Assembly: GCA_027489915.1 (NCBI GenBank)
Contig: JAIXZB010000194.1
Coordinates: 1 to 10,251 of the forward strand
Reading direction: 5' to 3'
DNA from: Rickettsiales bacterium
Lineage (GTDB): Bacteria > Pseudomonadota > Alphaproteobacteria > Rickettsiales > UBA3002
Length of the DNA: 10,251 bases
The notes under the pieces are model-generated. The model was given only the letters and a program-made list of their open reading frames with translations, had not been told where the DNA came from and made no database searches. This document shows, piece after piece, positions 1 through 7,522 of this stretch (positions are counted from its first letter, which is position 1; each line of letters begins with the position of its first letter). The position numbers and the translations under genes were made by a program.

Positions 1-1084
1 ATATGGTAGCGGTAACAGTAAGTAAAAATATATTATTTATGATGATGCCAGCTGTGCGCGACATCATTGTAAGGGGCGCAGGTGGGCTTGCTACGCGGCG
101 TGTAGCATAAAGTAATAGTGCCGCGCCCACAACACAGACAATGTAAAGCAAAATGATGTTCCCGCGTAATGGATCGCTGGTGAAGGAATGCACCGACATG
201 ATAAGGCCAGAACGCACAATGAACGTGCCAATCAGACTCATCGTAAAACACACAATCGCAAGTAACAGCACCCAGCCGCCAAGCTGGTTACGTCGCTCGA
301 GCACAAGGTTGCTGTGCAACAGTGCTGTGCCTGCAAACCATGGCAGCAGCGATACGTTTTCTACCGGATCCCAGCACCACCAGCCACCCCAACCCAACTC
401 GCGGTACGCCCACCAGCTTCCGAGGCCAATACCAAGCGTAAGGGTGGACCATGCAAGCAAAATCCATGGCTGGGTTTCACGTGCCCAAGCTGCATCGATT
501 TTTCCGCGCCACAAGGCGGCAATGGCATAGGAAAACACAATCCCAAATCCAACATAACCAAGATACAGCATGGGCGGATGCATGGCCAAGCCAATGTCCT
601 GCAGCAACGGATTCAGATCTTCGCCCTGCAGGGGGGTAGGAAAAACGCGGATGAAGGGATTGGAGGTGAATAGAATAAATGCCAAAAATCCAGCGAGCAC
701 AAGCGCGTGAACCATAAGTGTTTTGTGAATCAAATCAGTATCAGCACTGCACTTGTAGGTGATAATGGCGCCATACAAAGCAAGTATCCACACCCATAAA
801 AGCATCGACCCTTCATGGTTCCCCCATGTGCCTGTGATTTTATATAGAAGTGGTTTATCGGTATGCGAATTAAACACCACATTCTGCACCGAAAAATCAG
901 ATGTAGCATAGCATATCATCAGCGATATAAATGCACCTGAGAGCAGTATGAATTGCGCATAGCTGAGTACTGGAATCATCAGGGCATATCGAGGGTTTTT
1001 GCGCATTAGCAGCCCGATGCATGCCATAAGTAATGCCGCGACTAACGCAAGTGCGAGAAGGCTTTCGCCTATGTCTGGTATCAT
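1..1084 (-). CDS. ccmF: CcmF, cytochrome c heme lyase subunit (partial, C-terminus beyond left edge)
   Basis: This is the N-terminal 361 residues of CcmF, the polytopic inner-membrane protein that takes heme from holo-CcmE and attaches it to apocytochrome c in the periplasm. I translated the minus strand by hand: the frame is open from the ATG at 1084-1082 to the window edge. The tryptophan-rich WWD segment (GWGGWWCWDPVENVS, residues 231-245) is unmistakable. His169 (AMHPPMLYLGYVG), His257 and His299 (VHSFTSDPLRG) each lie four residues before the E. coli heme-ligand histidines 173, 261 and 303. The fourth histidine (about 491 in E. coli) would lie beyond the edge. Several hydrophobic membrane segments are visible (for example residues 8-26, 36-60, 95-110, 122-140). 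The family is usually about 650 residues, so a little under half is missing. The start overlaps the ccmE stop by ATGA, which indicates translational coupling. One oddity is Cys237 where most family members have Phe. Confidence 0.96.
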   Translation of the reverse strand, partial: MIPDIGESLLALALVAALLMACIGLLMRKNPRYALMIPVLSYAQFILLSGAFISLMICYATSDFSVQNVVFNSHTDKPLLYKITGTWGNHEGSMLLWVWILALYGAIITYKCSADTDLIHKTLMVHALVLAGFLAFILFTSNPFIRVFPTPLQGEDLNPLLQDIGLAMHPPMLYLGYVGFGIVFSYAIAALWRGKIDAAWARETQPWILLAWSTLTLGIGLGSWWAYRELGWGGWWCWDPVENVSLLPWFAGTALLHSNLVLERRNQLGGWVLLLAIVCFTMSLIGTFIVRSGLIMSVHSFTSDPLRGNIILLYIVCVVGAALLLYATRRVASPPAPLTMMSRTAGIIINNIFLLTVTATI

Positions 1085-1566
1085 GGTGTATGCTCTTTAG
1101 CAGGAGTAGCATAGCTGCTGCCCTTGCCACCCCAGTGATTAGATTTCTTTAATGCGTCTGCCACTTCTGGGGGCATATAGTTTTCATCGTGCTTGGCAAG
1201 TATACTTTTGGCAATGATGGTGCGGTTCTCATGAAGGGTACCTACTAGAACAACGCCTTGCCCTGCGCGAAATAACGTGGGCAGCAATCCCTTGTATTCA
1301 AGTGAATAAACAGAGGTTCCATCGGTTACGCGAAACTGGATGGCATTGTTTTTCAAGACGCGCACACTACCTTCCTCAACAAGTCCACCCAGCCTGAAAT
1401 CGCGCTCTCTGGCAAAGTCTTTATCCTTTAGTTTTTCATCAAGCATGCTCGGGGTGTAAAAATACATAAGGTTATCATTAAACACTTTAAGTATGAGCGT
1501 GATGGCAAAAGCCATGACAACAATCGATACCGCGACAAAAATCATGCGCTTGTGTTTGGGCTTCAT
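1081..1566 (-). CDS. ccmE: CcmE, periplasmic heme chaperone
   Basis: CcmE (161 residues, normal family length) binds heme covalently in the periplasm and passes it to CcmF. It has a short basic cytoplasmic start (MKPKHKR), one membrane anchor at about residues 8-28, and a periplasmic OB-fold domain. The signature LAKHDENY (residues 123-130) carries the heme-binding His126 and the conserved Tyr130. Other family blocks are YFYTPS (35-40), RLGGLVEEGSV (58-68) and a GLLPTLFRAGQGVV block at 93-106. The C-terminal tail is hydrophilic. The gene overlaps ccmD upstream and ccmF downstream by ATGA, so D-E-F is one translational unit. The EEGSV block and the ADALKK...HW tail look alphaproteobacterial; that lineage call is from memory, not a computed alignment. 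The active-site motif is intact, so the protein is expected to be functional. Confidence 0.97.
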   Translation of the reverse strand: MKPKHKRMIFVAVSIVVMAFAITLILKVFNDNLMYFYTPSMLDEKLKDKDFARERDFRLGGLVEEGSVRVLKNNAIQFRVTDGTSVYSLEYKGLLPTLFRAGQGVVLVGTLHENRTIIAKSILAKHDENYMPPEVADALKKSNHWGGKGSSYATPAKEHTP

Positions 1567-1775
1567 ACTTCGTCCGAATGCTCAAAATGACGTAATGCCC
1601 TACGAGCAGAGATTCTACGAAAGAGTGTCAATCCAGTAAGCAAAAGCAATACACACGTAGCAATGCCGTAAGAGTAGGTCACAAATAGCTGTATGTCTGG
1701 CATGTGTTTCATTGTAGAACCCATAAACAAAAAGGCATTTATCGCAAGCGCGCTCAAAGCGATAGAAAAAAACAT
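1563..1775 (-). CDS. ccmD: CcmD-like small membrane protein of heme export
   Basis: This small membrane protein sits directly before ccmE and overlaps it by ATGA, which is where CcmD belongs. CcmD stabilises the CcmABC-CcmE complex and helps release holo-CcmE. The conserved-looking part is a Tyr-Gly-containing membrane helix (LFVTYSYGIATCVLLLLTGL, residues 30-49) followed by an arginine-rich tail (FRRISARRALRHFEHSDEV), the usual CcmD layout. The start is uncertain. The longest frame gives 70 residues, with an extra hydrophobic stretch at 2-18. Internal ATGs at 1724, 1712 and 1703 give about 53, 49 and 46 residues, closer to many CcmD proteins. No clear Shine-Dalgarno sequence separates them. 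Assignment rests on position, size and topology, because CcmD is poorly conserved in sequence. No ccmC lies upstream; the next gene on that side is divergent. Confidence 0.75.
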   Translation of the reverse strand: MFFSIALSALAINAFLFMGSTMKHMPDIQLFVTYSYGIATCVLLLLTGLTLFRRISARRALRHFEHSDEV

Positions 1776-1911
1776 GTTTTATGCAACGTGATGATGCAAT
1801 ACGGGCGCATATTGAAAGCCGCGCGCATGACAAGTGTAGAATAATCATAATTTACTTGCAGTTACCCACCCTCTCTGCTGCTATGCATTGCAAAAGGATA
1901 GTCACTGGGAG
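1776..1911. promoter_or_regulatory. Divergent intergenic region between the ccm operon and the pilus-type cluster
   Basis: These 136 bases hold no convincing gene and must carry the start signals of both divergent operons, unless the longer TTG start of the plus-strand ATPase gene (1888) is used. A plausible but weak plus-strand sigma-70 promoter is TTGAAA (1812-1817) with TAGAAT (1837-1842). Each hexamer is one base off consensus, but the 19-base spacer is longer than ideal. I found no equally good promoter facing ccmD. An imperfect 17-base dyad (TGCAACGTGATGATGCA, 1782-1798; 6 of 8 pairs match) lies just upstream of the longest ccmD start and could be an operator or chance. A tiny frame at 1883-1915 (ATG to TGA, 10 codons) overlaps the ATPase start at 1912 and could couple translation; its reality is unproven. 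Confidence 0.4.
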
Positions 1912-3819
1912 ATGAGCGCAGATTCAGATACGAATGGACCCCTAAGTCCGGCTTCCAGCGCAGGTGATGGAGATTTCCTCTCTTCCCCTTCACCTCAGCG
2001 CGCTGCTTCGCCACAACCTATTACGCCTACAGCCCAGCCCTCAGAGCAGCACGCCCCTCCGATTGTAGAGCCCACTGCTAAACCGCAAACCTATGCGGAT
2101 ACCCCTGGTGAGAGTGGCCTGGGAAAATCTAGCGCCCCCGCCAAGCCCATGCGTATCGGCGAGCGCTTGATGAGCCTTGGGCTGATTGCCCGTGATCAGC
2201 TCGAGATTTCACTGCGCGAGCAGGCAAAATCCAAGAAGCTACTTGGCCAGATTATGGTCGAGATGAACTTCATTACCGAAAGTGCGCTTGGTGAGGTGCT
2301 GGCTGAAAGCTCGGGCACAGAAAAGTTTGATTCCAGATCAACGATGCTGGATCCGCTGGTGCTAAAGCAGGTTCCGCTGGAAGTCTGTATTCGCAACAAA
2401 GTCATTCCGATATCAAATGAAGATGGTGTGGTGAAGGTTGCCATATCTGACGTGTATAACGTCTTGGCGATTGACCAGATAAAGCGGCACTTCGAAAAAG
2501 GCGTGAAAATAGTCCCGCTCTATGCATCTGAGCCAGAGATAAACGATCTCATCGAGCGCAACTACACCTACGATATGTCGATTGATGGCATATTGCGCGA
2601 AATAGAAACAGGCATACGTGAAAAAAGCCAGCTTGATGGGCGCGAAGAAGGCTATACCAATCCTACGGTTCGTTTAGTGAATGCGCTTTTAGTGGACTCC
2701 ATCAAACGTGGTGCGTCTGATATTCACTTTGAGCCAGAGGGTAGTTTCTTGCGCCTTCGTTACCGTATCGATGGTTCGCTTCAGCAGGTGCGTAGCTTTC
2801 ACCGCGATTACTGGGCTTCTATGCTTGTACGTATGAAAATTATGGCAGGTATGAATATTGCGGAAACCAGAAGCTCGCAAGATGGTCGCATTGGACTAAC
2901 CGCATTAGGGCGCGAGGTCGATTTCCGCGTTGCAACCCAGCCAACAGTGCATGGCGAAAACGTGGTGTTGCGTATTTTGGATAAATCAAAATCCCTTGTG
3001 CCGCTAGAAAGCCTTGGGTTTTCTGAGCATAACATGGTGACGCTGAAGCGCTGTTTGAAAAGGCCTGAAGGGATTATCATCGTTACGGGTCCAACGGGTA
3101 GCGGTAAAACCACCACGCTCTATTCAGTGCTAAGCTATATCAACTCGATTGATGTAAACATCATGACGCTCGAAGATCCAGTCGAGTATCAGCTTCCGCT
3201 TATCCGCCAAACCAGTGTTCGTGAAGGTACCATTGATTTTCAATCGGGGATTAAATCCCTCATGCGCCAAGATCCTGATATTATTTTCGTCGGTGAGGTG
3301 CGTGACGAAGAAACCGCTATTATGGCGGTAAGGGCGGCACTGACGGGGCACCAAGTGTTCACAACGCTTCATACCAATGATGCGCTAGGCGCAATTCCGC
3401 GTTTGGGAGATATTGGGGTTCCAGCACATTTATTGGCGGGCTCTCTCATTTGCGCAATTGCGCAGCGTTTAGCTCGCAAATTATGCAAGCACTGTAAAAA
3501 GCCTCGCAAGGCAAATGAGGATGAGTGCGCGATTTTGAACGTTCCCATAGCAGCTCCCCCCACCATTTGCGATGCTGTGGGTTGCGAGCAATGCGGATTT
3601 AAGGGCTATAAAGGAAGGACTGCCGTGCTTGAAGTGTTGCGGATTGATAAGGGGATGGATGAGTTAATCGCAACCCACGCCACCCGTAATCAAATGCTGG
3701 AATACGCATTGACGCAGGGATTCGTTCCCATGATGCAGGATGGTGTTGCAAAAGTGCTTGCTGGAGAAATCGATATGGCTGAACTCATTAATACTGTAGA
3801 CCTCACCGACCGCTTGTAA
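1912..3819 (+). CDS. gspE: GspE/PulE/MshE-family assembly ATPase with N-terminal MshEN domain
   Basis: This is the cytoplasmic hexameric ATPase that drives pilin or pseudopilin assembly (PilB/MshE/GspE role). Counting from the ATG at 1912 (635 residues), about 80 disordered Pro/Ser-rich residues lead to an MshEN-type region (81-133) and then the ATPase core. The core shows the Asp box SDIHFEP (269-275), Walker A GPTGSGKT (393-400), the LEDPVEYQ segment, Walker B DPDIIFVGEVRD (454-465), the His box GHQVFTTLHTND, and two CxxC pairs (Cys525/528 and Cys558/561) of the zinc-binding element found in extension ATPases and absent from PilT. All catalytic motifs are intact. The frame also opens at a TTG at 1888, adding 8 residues. 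I prefer the ATG: an AAAAGGA lies upstream, although 13 bases away, and the TTG has no ribosome site. It is the first gene of the plus-strand cluster. Whether the machine is T4P, MSHA-like or T2SS cannot be fixed from this gene alone; the nearby pilU favours a pilus. Confidence 0.95.
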   Translation: MSADSDTNGPLSPASSAGDGDFLSSPSPQRAASPQPITPTAQPSEQHAPPIVEPTAKPQTYADTPGESGLGKSSAPAKPMRIGERLMSLGLIARDQLEISLREQAKSKKLLGQIMVEMNFITESALGEVLAESSGTEKFDSRSTMLDPLVLKQVPLEVCIRNKVIPISNEDGVVKVAISDVYNVLAIDQIKRHFEKGVKIVPLYASEPEINDLIERNYTYDMSIDGILREIETGIREKSQLDGREEGYTNPTVRLVNALLVDSIKRGASDIHFEPEGSFLRLRYRIDGSLQQVRSFHRDYWASMLVRMKIMAGMNIAETRSSQDGRIGLTALGREVDFRVATQPTVHGENVVLRILDKSKSLVPLESLGFSEHNMVTLKRCLKRPEGIIIVTGPTGSGKTTTLYSVLSYINSIDVNIMTLEDPVEYQLPLIRQTSVREGTIDFQSGIKSLMRQDPDIIFVGEVRDEETAIMAVRAALTGHQVFTTLHTNDALGAIPRLGDIGVPAHLLAGSLICAIAQRLARKLCKHCKKPRKANEDECAILNVPIAAPPTICDAVGCEQCGFKGYKGRTAVLEVLRIDKGMDELIATHATRNQMLEYALTQGFVPMMQDGVAKVLAGEIDMAELINTVDLTDRL

Positions 3820-3892
3820 TATAGTCTGCTCACTCGGCGGGCGCGGCAGGAAAACAAAAATAATACCTGCTCTTTGATATGTATGGAGAAGA

Positions 3893-5095
3893 ATGCCCAC
3901 TTATAACTACAGTGCAATCAACGCCAAGGGTCGTTCTATTCGCGGCATGCTTGTGGCTGATAATAATGTCGATTTAGAGGCGCGCCTCAAGGAAATCGAT
4001 TTAGATCTTATCAATTACAGTGAAAGCAAAATGCGCAAGGCAGGTGCGGGGGCCCGCATAAAAATCAAAGATTTAATTATGTTATGCCTGCATCTAGAGC
4101 AATTAAGTCGCGCTGCTGTTCCTATCCATGAAGCATTGGCGGATGTCCGTGATTCAACCGACTCTCCAAAGCTTAGGGATGTTATGTCGGGCGTGCTGGA
4201 AAGTGTCAAAAACGGTACAAAATTGTCCGAGGCGCTGGCGGCTTATCCACGTATTTTTGATAGTGTATTCGTGGGGCTGGTAAGTGCGGGTGAGAAAAAT
4301 GGGAATTTCTCTGAATCATTCATGCAGATGGCTGATCATTTGAAGTGGACAGGTGAGCTTAAGCGCAAGGTAAAGAAAGCAATGCGGTATCCTATCGCTC
4401 TTCTTTTGGTAATGTCAGGTGTTATCTCTGTTCTCATGGTGGCTGTTGTTCCTAAGCTCATTAAATTTATTTTGGATCAAGGGTTCGAAGTTCCAATCCA
4501 TACCCGAGCGCTGATTGCTACTTCTGAGGCATTTCAGAATTATTGGTACATTATTTTTGGTGTGCCTGTAATGATTTTTATGGCTGTAAAAATATTGAAT
4601 CGCGTAAGTGAACCTTTTGCTTATAAATTTGATGGGATGATGATAAAAATGCCCGTAATAGGGTCTGTTATTCGTAAAATAAATATGGCCCGCTTCTCTC
4701 ACTTTTTCTCTGTTATGTACAAAAGCGGGATTCACATACCAGAAGCATTGATTGCAGCAAAAGACGTGGTGAATAATCGTGTGATTGCTGAAGCCGTAGA
4801 GGTAGTACACCGCAGCGTTATTGAAGGTAACTCGTTAACTTCGAGTCTGCGAGTATCCAATCAATTTCCTAATCTTGTGGTCAGAATGTTCAAGGTGGGA
4901 GAGGATAGCGGTAATCTCAACGAGGCGCTTGAAAATATTAACTTCTTTTATAACCGCGAAGTGAATGATTCTGTTGATAACATGGTCGGAATGATTCAGC
5001 CCTTATTGACGATTGTGATGGGAGGGTTAATCTTCTGGGTAATTGCCGCTGTATTCGGTCCTCTCTATCAATCCTTCTCGCAGATGAAATTCTAG
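3893..5095 (+). CDS. gspF: GspF/PilC-family inner-membrane platform protein
   Basis: This 400-residue polytopic protein (usual family length) forms the inner-membrane platform that the assembly ATPase acts on. It opens with the family signature MPTYNYSAINAKG and carries two T2SSF domains. Each contains the repeated GE..GN motif: SAGEKNGNFSESF (131-143) and KVGEDSGNLNEAL (334-346). Predicted membrane segments lie at about 166-188, 216-233 and 368-390. The start at 3893 is supported by the conserved N-terminus and by a GGAG (3885-3888) just upstream. Another ATG at 3883 is in a different frame and stops after seven codons. A 73-base gap separates it from the ATPase gene, with no convincing terminator, so read-through is likely. 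The next gene starts one base after the TAG stop. The family assignment is firm; the choice between PilC, MshG and GspF names is not. Confidence 0.95.
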   Translation: MPTYNYSAINAKGRSIRGMLVADNNVDLEARLKEIDLDLINYSESKMRKAGAGARIKIKDLIMLCLHLEQLSRAAVPIHEALADVRDSTDSPKLRDVMSGVLESVKNGTKLSEALAAYPRIFDSVFVGLVSAGEKNGNFSESFMQMADHLKWTGELKRKVKKAMRYPIALLLVMSGVISVLMVAVVPKLIKFILDQGFEVPIHTRALIATSEAFQNYWYIIFGVPVMIFMAVKILNRVSEPFAYKFDGMMIKMPVIGSVIRKINMARFSHFFSVMYKSGIHIPEALIAAKDVVNNRVIAEAVEVVHRSVIEGNSLTSSLRVSNQFPNLVVRMFKVGEDSGNLNEALENINFFYNREVNDSVDNMVGMIQPLLTIVMGGLIFWVIAAVFGPLYQSFSQMKF

Positions 5096-5096
5096 T

Positions 5097-6863
5097 ATGG
5101 CTTTTTCGATTAAAAAATCTTCAAATGAGTCTGCGGGGGCAAAGAAAGGTCGTCTACAAAAAAAGAAAGCTAAGGCGTCTGGTGCGCGTGCTCAGCAGTT
5201 TATCCTTTTTGTCGGCGATGAGGGGGCCATTCTAATATACATGGAGGGCATGACGGTAGTGCGCCGTCTCTTTGCTCCCACCGCTATGCCAGAACATACA
5301 CGTTCAATGGTTGAGCTTATGGCTCAGCATCCAAAAGCACCCATATCCATGCTGTTTGACGTAATTGATCAGCAGTATATCAGGCAAACGTTCCCTCCAG
5401 TTAGTGCGCTCAGCGTTGAGGGGCTGGTTAAGCGACGTCTTGACCGCGACTTTCCAGCAGAAGACTTACGTGGATCGTTGCGTTTAGGTCGCGAAGATAC
5501 TACGAGAAAAGACTGGATTTATCTTTTAATATCATTGGCTAATACGGCAAATTTCCAGCAGTGGATTGACTTGGTGGTTGAGCGGCCTAACCGTTTGTTG
5601 GGTGTGTATTTGCTACCAGTAGAGTGCCAGAGCTTTATACCTATTTTATCAGGTGTTATTCCCAATAAGGTGAATTCTGCAGGGTGGCAGATGCTCATCA
5701 GTCATCATAAGGTAAGTGGCTTTCGCATTGTGGTTTTGAACCAAGGTAAGCTTGCTTTTACGCGCGTTAGTCAAGCTGTTGGTGAAGATATTCCTGCGGT
5801 GCTTGCTGGAAACATCGAGCAGGAAATTCAGAATACAATTGAGTACATAAGGCGACTTGGTTACAGCGAGTCAATGGGGCTTGAGGTTTTTGCGGTGCTT
5901 GCATCTGAAGTGCGAGACTCGATTGATACCAAGCGCATCAATGCATCTGCAATTAATTTGTTATCGCCTGTCGATGTTGCTGAGGCGTTGGGGTTGAAGC
6001 AAGCAGCATTAGCTGCGGATAGATTTGGTGACGTGGTCATGGCTTGCGGCTTTGCACTAACCAAAAAACCCTCTCTTGCATTATATCCGGCATATGCAAA
6101 GAAGCTGGATCAATTATTCAAAGCCAAGATTGGAGCCAGAATAGCTGCTTCTATAATCACGTCCTTACTTCTGTTTTTAACGGGCGCTGCTGTGATATCT
6201 GGCTTTGGGGCAAGCTCAGAGGGAAAAGCTGCTCTGGCGTCTTTGGCTAAGGACACGCCGACGCTTGATTTACTAAAGAAAGAAGCGGATGGGCTTGGGA
6301 AAGAAATTAATTTCAAGAACGATGTGGCTGCATTTTATAAGCATGTGAAACCTTCTGATATTTCTCCCTTAAGCGCTCTCAATGATGTTGCGCAGCTTAA
6401 GAGGCCGCAAGTGAGCATCAGTGAGTGGGAGTGGTCTACGCCAACTGTGGTGCCGAATGCAGATGGAACATCCCCTACGCCTGTAACATCTCCAGACGGA
6501 AAGCCGCAAGCTGGGCCTGTCACTATAAAGGCAAAAGTAGCGCTCAATGGAAGCTTCCCTGATAATGAAACAGTGATAGCGGCAGTAGAAGCCTACAAAT
6601 CGTTTCTAGAAAAATCAGTTACCAGATATGAGTATTCGATTAACAATCCTGAATTTGGCGCAACTAATACGGGGAAAATATCTGTAGCTCTGTCAAATGA
6701 CGAAAATAGCTCGGGTTCAGGTGGGCAGACTGCTGCGCAAGATGCATCGCTTCAGGCACCTGTACTTGATGTAGAATTAAAAGGGCCAAAAGCAGAGACT
6801 CAACCTACTAATTCTGAGAACCCTGCTGTACCAGTCGCATCTCCTATGGGAGGTATGCAATGA
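5097..6863 (+). CDS. GspL-like protein: PilM-type cytoplasmic domain fused to PilN-type membrane/periplasmic part
   Basis: This 588-residue protein has a very basic start (Lys-rich, residues 6-27), a cytoplasmic domain at about 34-340, one membrane helix at about 347-367, and a periplasmic part at 368-588. The cytoplasmic part resembles the actin-like fold of GspL and PilM: FILFVGDEGAILIYMEG at its start, a TFPPVSALSVEGLVKRRLDRDFP block (about 98-120), the LLPVE block (172-176), and FRIVVLNQGKLAFTRVSQ (209-226) followed by an EQEIQNTIEYIRRLG helix. After the membrane helix comes a short helical region and a possible ferredoxin-like domain (about 475-532), then a low-complexity Ser/Pro/Gln tail. 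This is the layout of GspL, or of PilM and PilN joined in one chain. It should bind the assembly ATPase and link it to the next protein. It starts one base after gspF with no clear Shine-Dalgarno sequence and overlaps the next gene by ATGA. Sequence similarity is low, so the call rests on architecture, position and the weak blocks listed. Confidence 0.75.
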   Translation: MAFSIKKSSNESAGAKKGRLQKKKAKASGARAQQFILFVGDEGAILIYMEGMTVVRRLFAPTAMPEHTRSMVELMAQHPKAPISMLFDVIDQQYIRQTFPPVSALSVEGLVKRRLDRDFPAEDLRGSLRLGREDTTRKDWIYLLISLANTANFQQWIDLVVERPNRLLGVYLLPVECQSFIPILSGVIPNKVNSAGWQMLISHHKVSGFRIVVLNQGKLAFTRVSQAVGEDIPAVLAGNIEQEIQNTIEYIRRLGYSESMGLEVFAVLASEVRDSIDTKRINASAINLLSPVDVAEALGLKQAALAADRFGDVVMACGFALTKKPSLALYPAYAKKLDQLFKAKIGARIAASIITSLLLFLTGAAVISGFGASSEGKAALASLAKDTPTLDLLKKEADGLGKEINFKNDVAAFYKHVKPSDISPLSALNDVAQLKRPQVSISEWEWSTPTVVPNADGTSPTPVTSPDGKPQAGPVTIKAKVALNGSFPDNETVIAAVEAYKSFLEKSVTRYEYSINNPEFGATNTGKISVALSNDENSSGSGGQTAAQDASLQAPVLDVELKGPKAETQPTNSENPAVPVASPMGGMQ

Positions 6864-7522
6864 AGCTAGAAGAAGAACGTAAAAAACTTATCATTGAGAT
6901 TGTTAAGCTCATAGGTGGGATTTGTGTATTTGTTGCACTTTATATCGGCGCATCGGCATGGCAGAGTGGAGCTGTGCAAGTCAAAACAGATGCGTTATCA
7001 AAATCCTCTCAATTACAGGCAGAAATATCGGGACTACGAAGTAAAATTGATAGTTCTGGTGCCTCTCAGAAGATTTATGCAAATCTGGTAGAAGAGAGAG
7101 GAAATTCAAACTTTGTCATTGAAAATGAAAAAGTTCGCGATGTACTTCAGGAGCTTGTAAAACGCCACCGCATTACGGTAAGTGATAAATTAGAATATTC
7201 TGCTGAGAGAGATTTCAAAGATCCAGCGCTTTCGACCGTAGCGATGCCCATTACAGTAAGGCAGGAAGCAAAACTAAAGTTTGCAGCTATATCCGATGTG
7301 CATGCATATGCATTTCTTCAATCGCTCTCGCACGAATTACCTGGAACAATTAAATATAGGCAGTTCAAGTTAAGCAGAAAATTTGACCTTGATGATGAAT
7401 TGATTACCCAGTTGGCGCTTGGCCGTACTATTAATACCGTCGAGGTTGAAGTGGCTTTTGATTGGTTTGGTTTCAAGAACAAAGTAGAGAGTGATGCGCC
7501 TGCAGATGGAGCTAATCCATGA
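6860..7522 (+). CDS. PilO/GspM-like inner-membrane protein
   Basis: This 220-residue bitopic protein has a short charged cytoplasmic start (MKLEEERKK), one membrane helix at about residues 10-31, a periplasmic coiled-coil-like stretch (about 42-80), and a C-terminal alpha/beta domain (about 130-205). The pattern LKFAAISDVHAYAFLQSL, then LPGTIKYRQFKLSRKF, then INTVEVEVAFDWFGF fits the ferredoxin-like fold of PilO, GspM and MshJ, including the 'LPG..k...f.l.r' and final aromatic beta strand. In such systems it dimerises with PilN/GspL and links the platform to the periplasmic PilP/GspC protein. It overlaps the genes on both sides by ATGA, so it is part of a co-translated set. The family call comes from topology, size, position and these faint motifs. 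A generic bitopic protein is the alternative. Confidence 0.7.
   Translation: MKLEEERKKLIIEIVKLIGGICVFVALYIGASAWQSGAVQVKTDALSKSSQLQAEISGLRSKIDSSGASQKIYANLVEERGNSNFVIENEKVRDVLQELVKRHRITVSDKLEYSAERDFKDPALSTVAMPITVRQEAKLKFAAISDVHAYAFLQSLSHELPGTIKYRQFKLSRKFDLDDELITQLALGRTINTVEVEVAFDWFGFKNKVESDAPADGANP

Noticed and set aside
153..673. Overlapping plus-strand open frames of 119-125 codons at the left end
   Set aside because: They lie antisense to ccmF, whose minus-strand translation has clear WWD and histidine motifs. Their low-complexity products look like shadows.
897..1130. 77-codon minus-strand open frame across the ccmE/ccmF junction
   Set aside because: It is out of frame with both genes, and the ATGA overlap of ccmE and ccmF accounts for this stretch.
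3846..3870. Inverted repeat GCAGG...CCTGC between the ATPase and platform genes, considered as a terminator
   Set aside because: The stem is only 5 bases with a 15-base A-rich loop and no T-run after it, so it is too weak to call.
4415..4810. 131-codon open frame on the minus strand inside the platform gene
   Set aside because: It is wholly antisense to a well-supported gspF, and its product has no recognisable motif.
5861..6550. Short open frames on both strands within the GspL-like gene
   Set aside because: The main frame is continuous for 588 codons with a coherent domain layout; the others show no motifs or ribosome sites.
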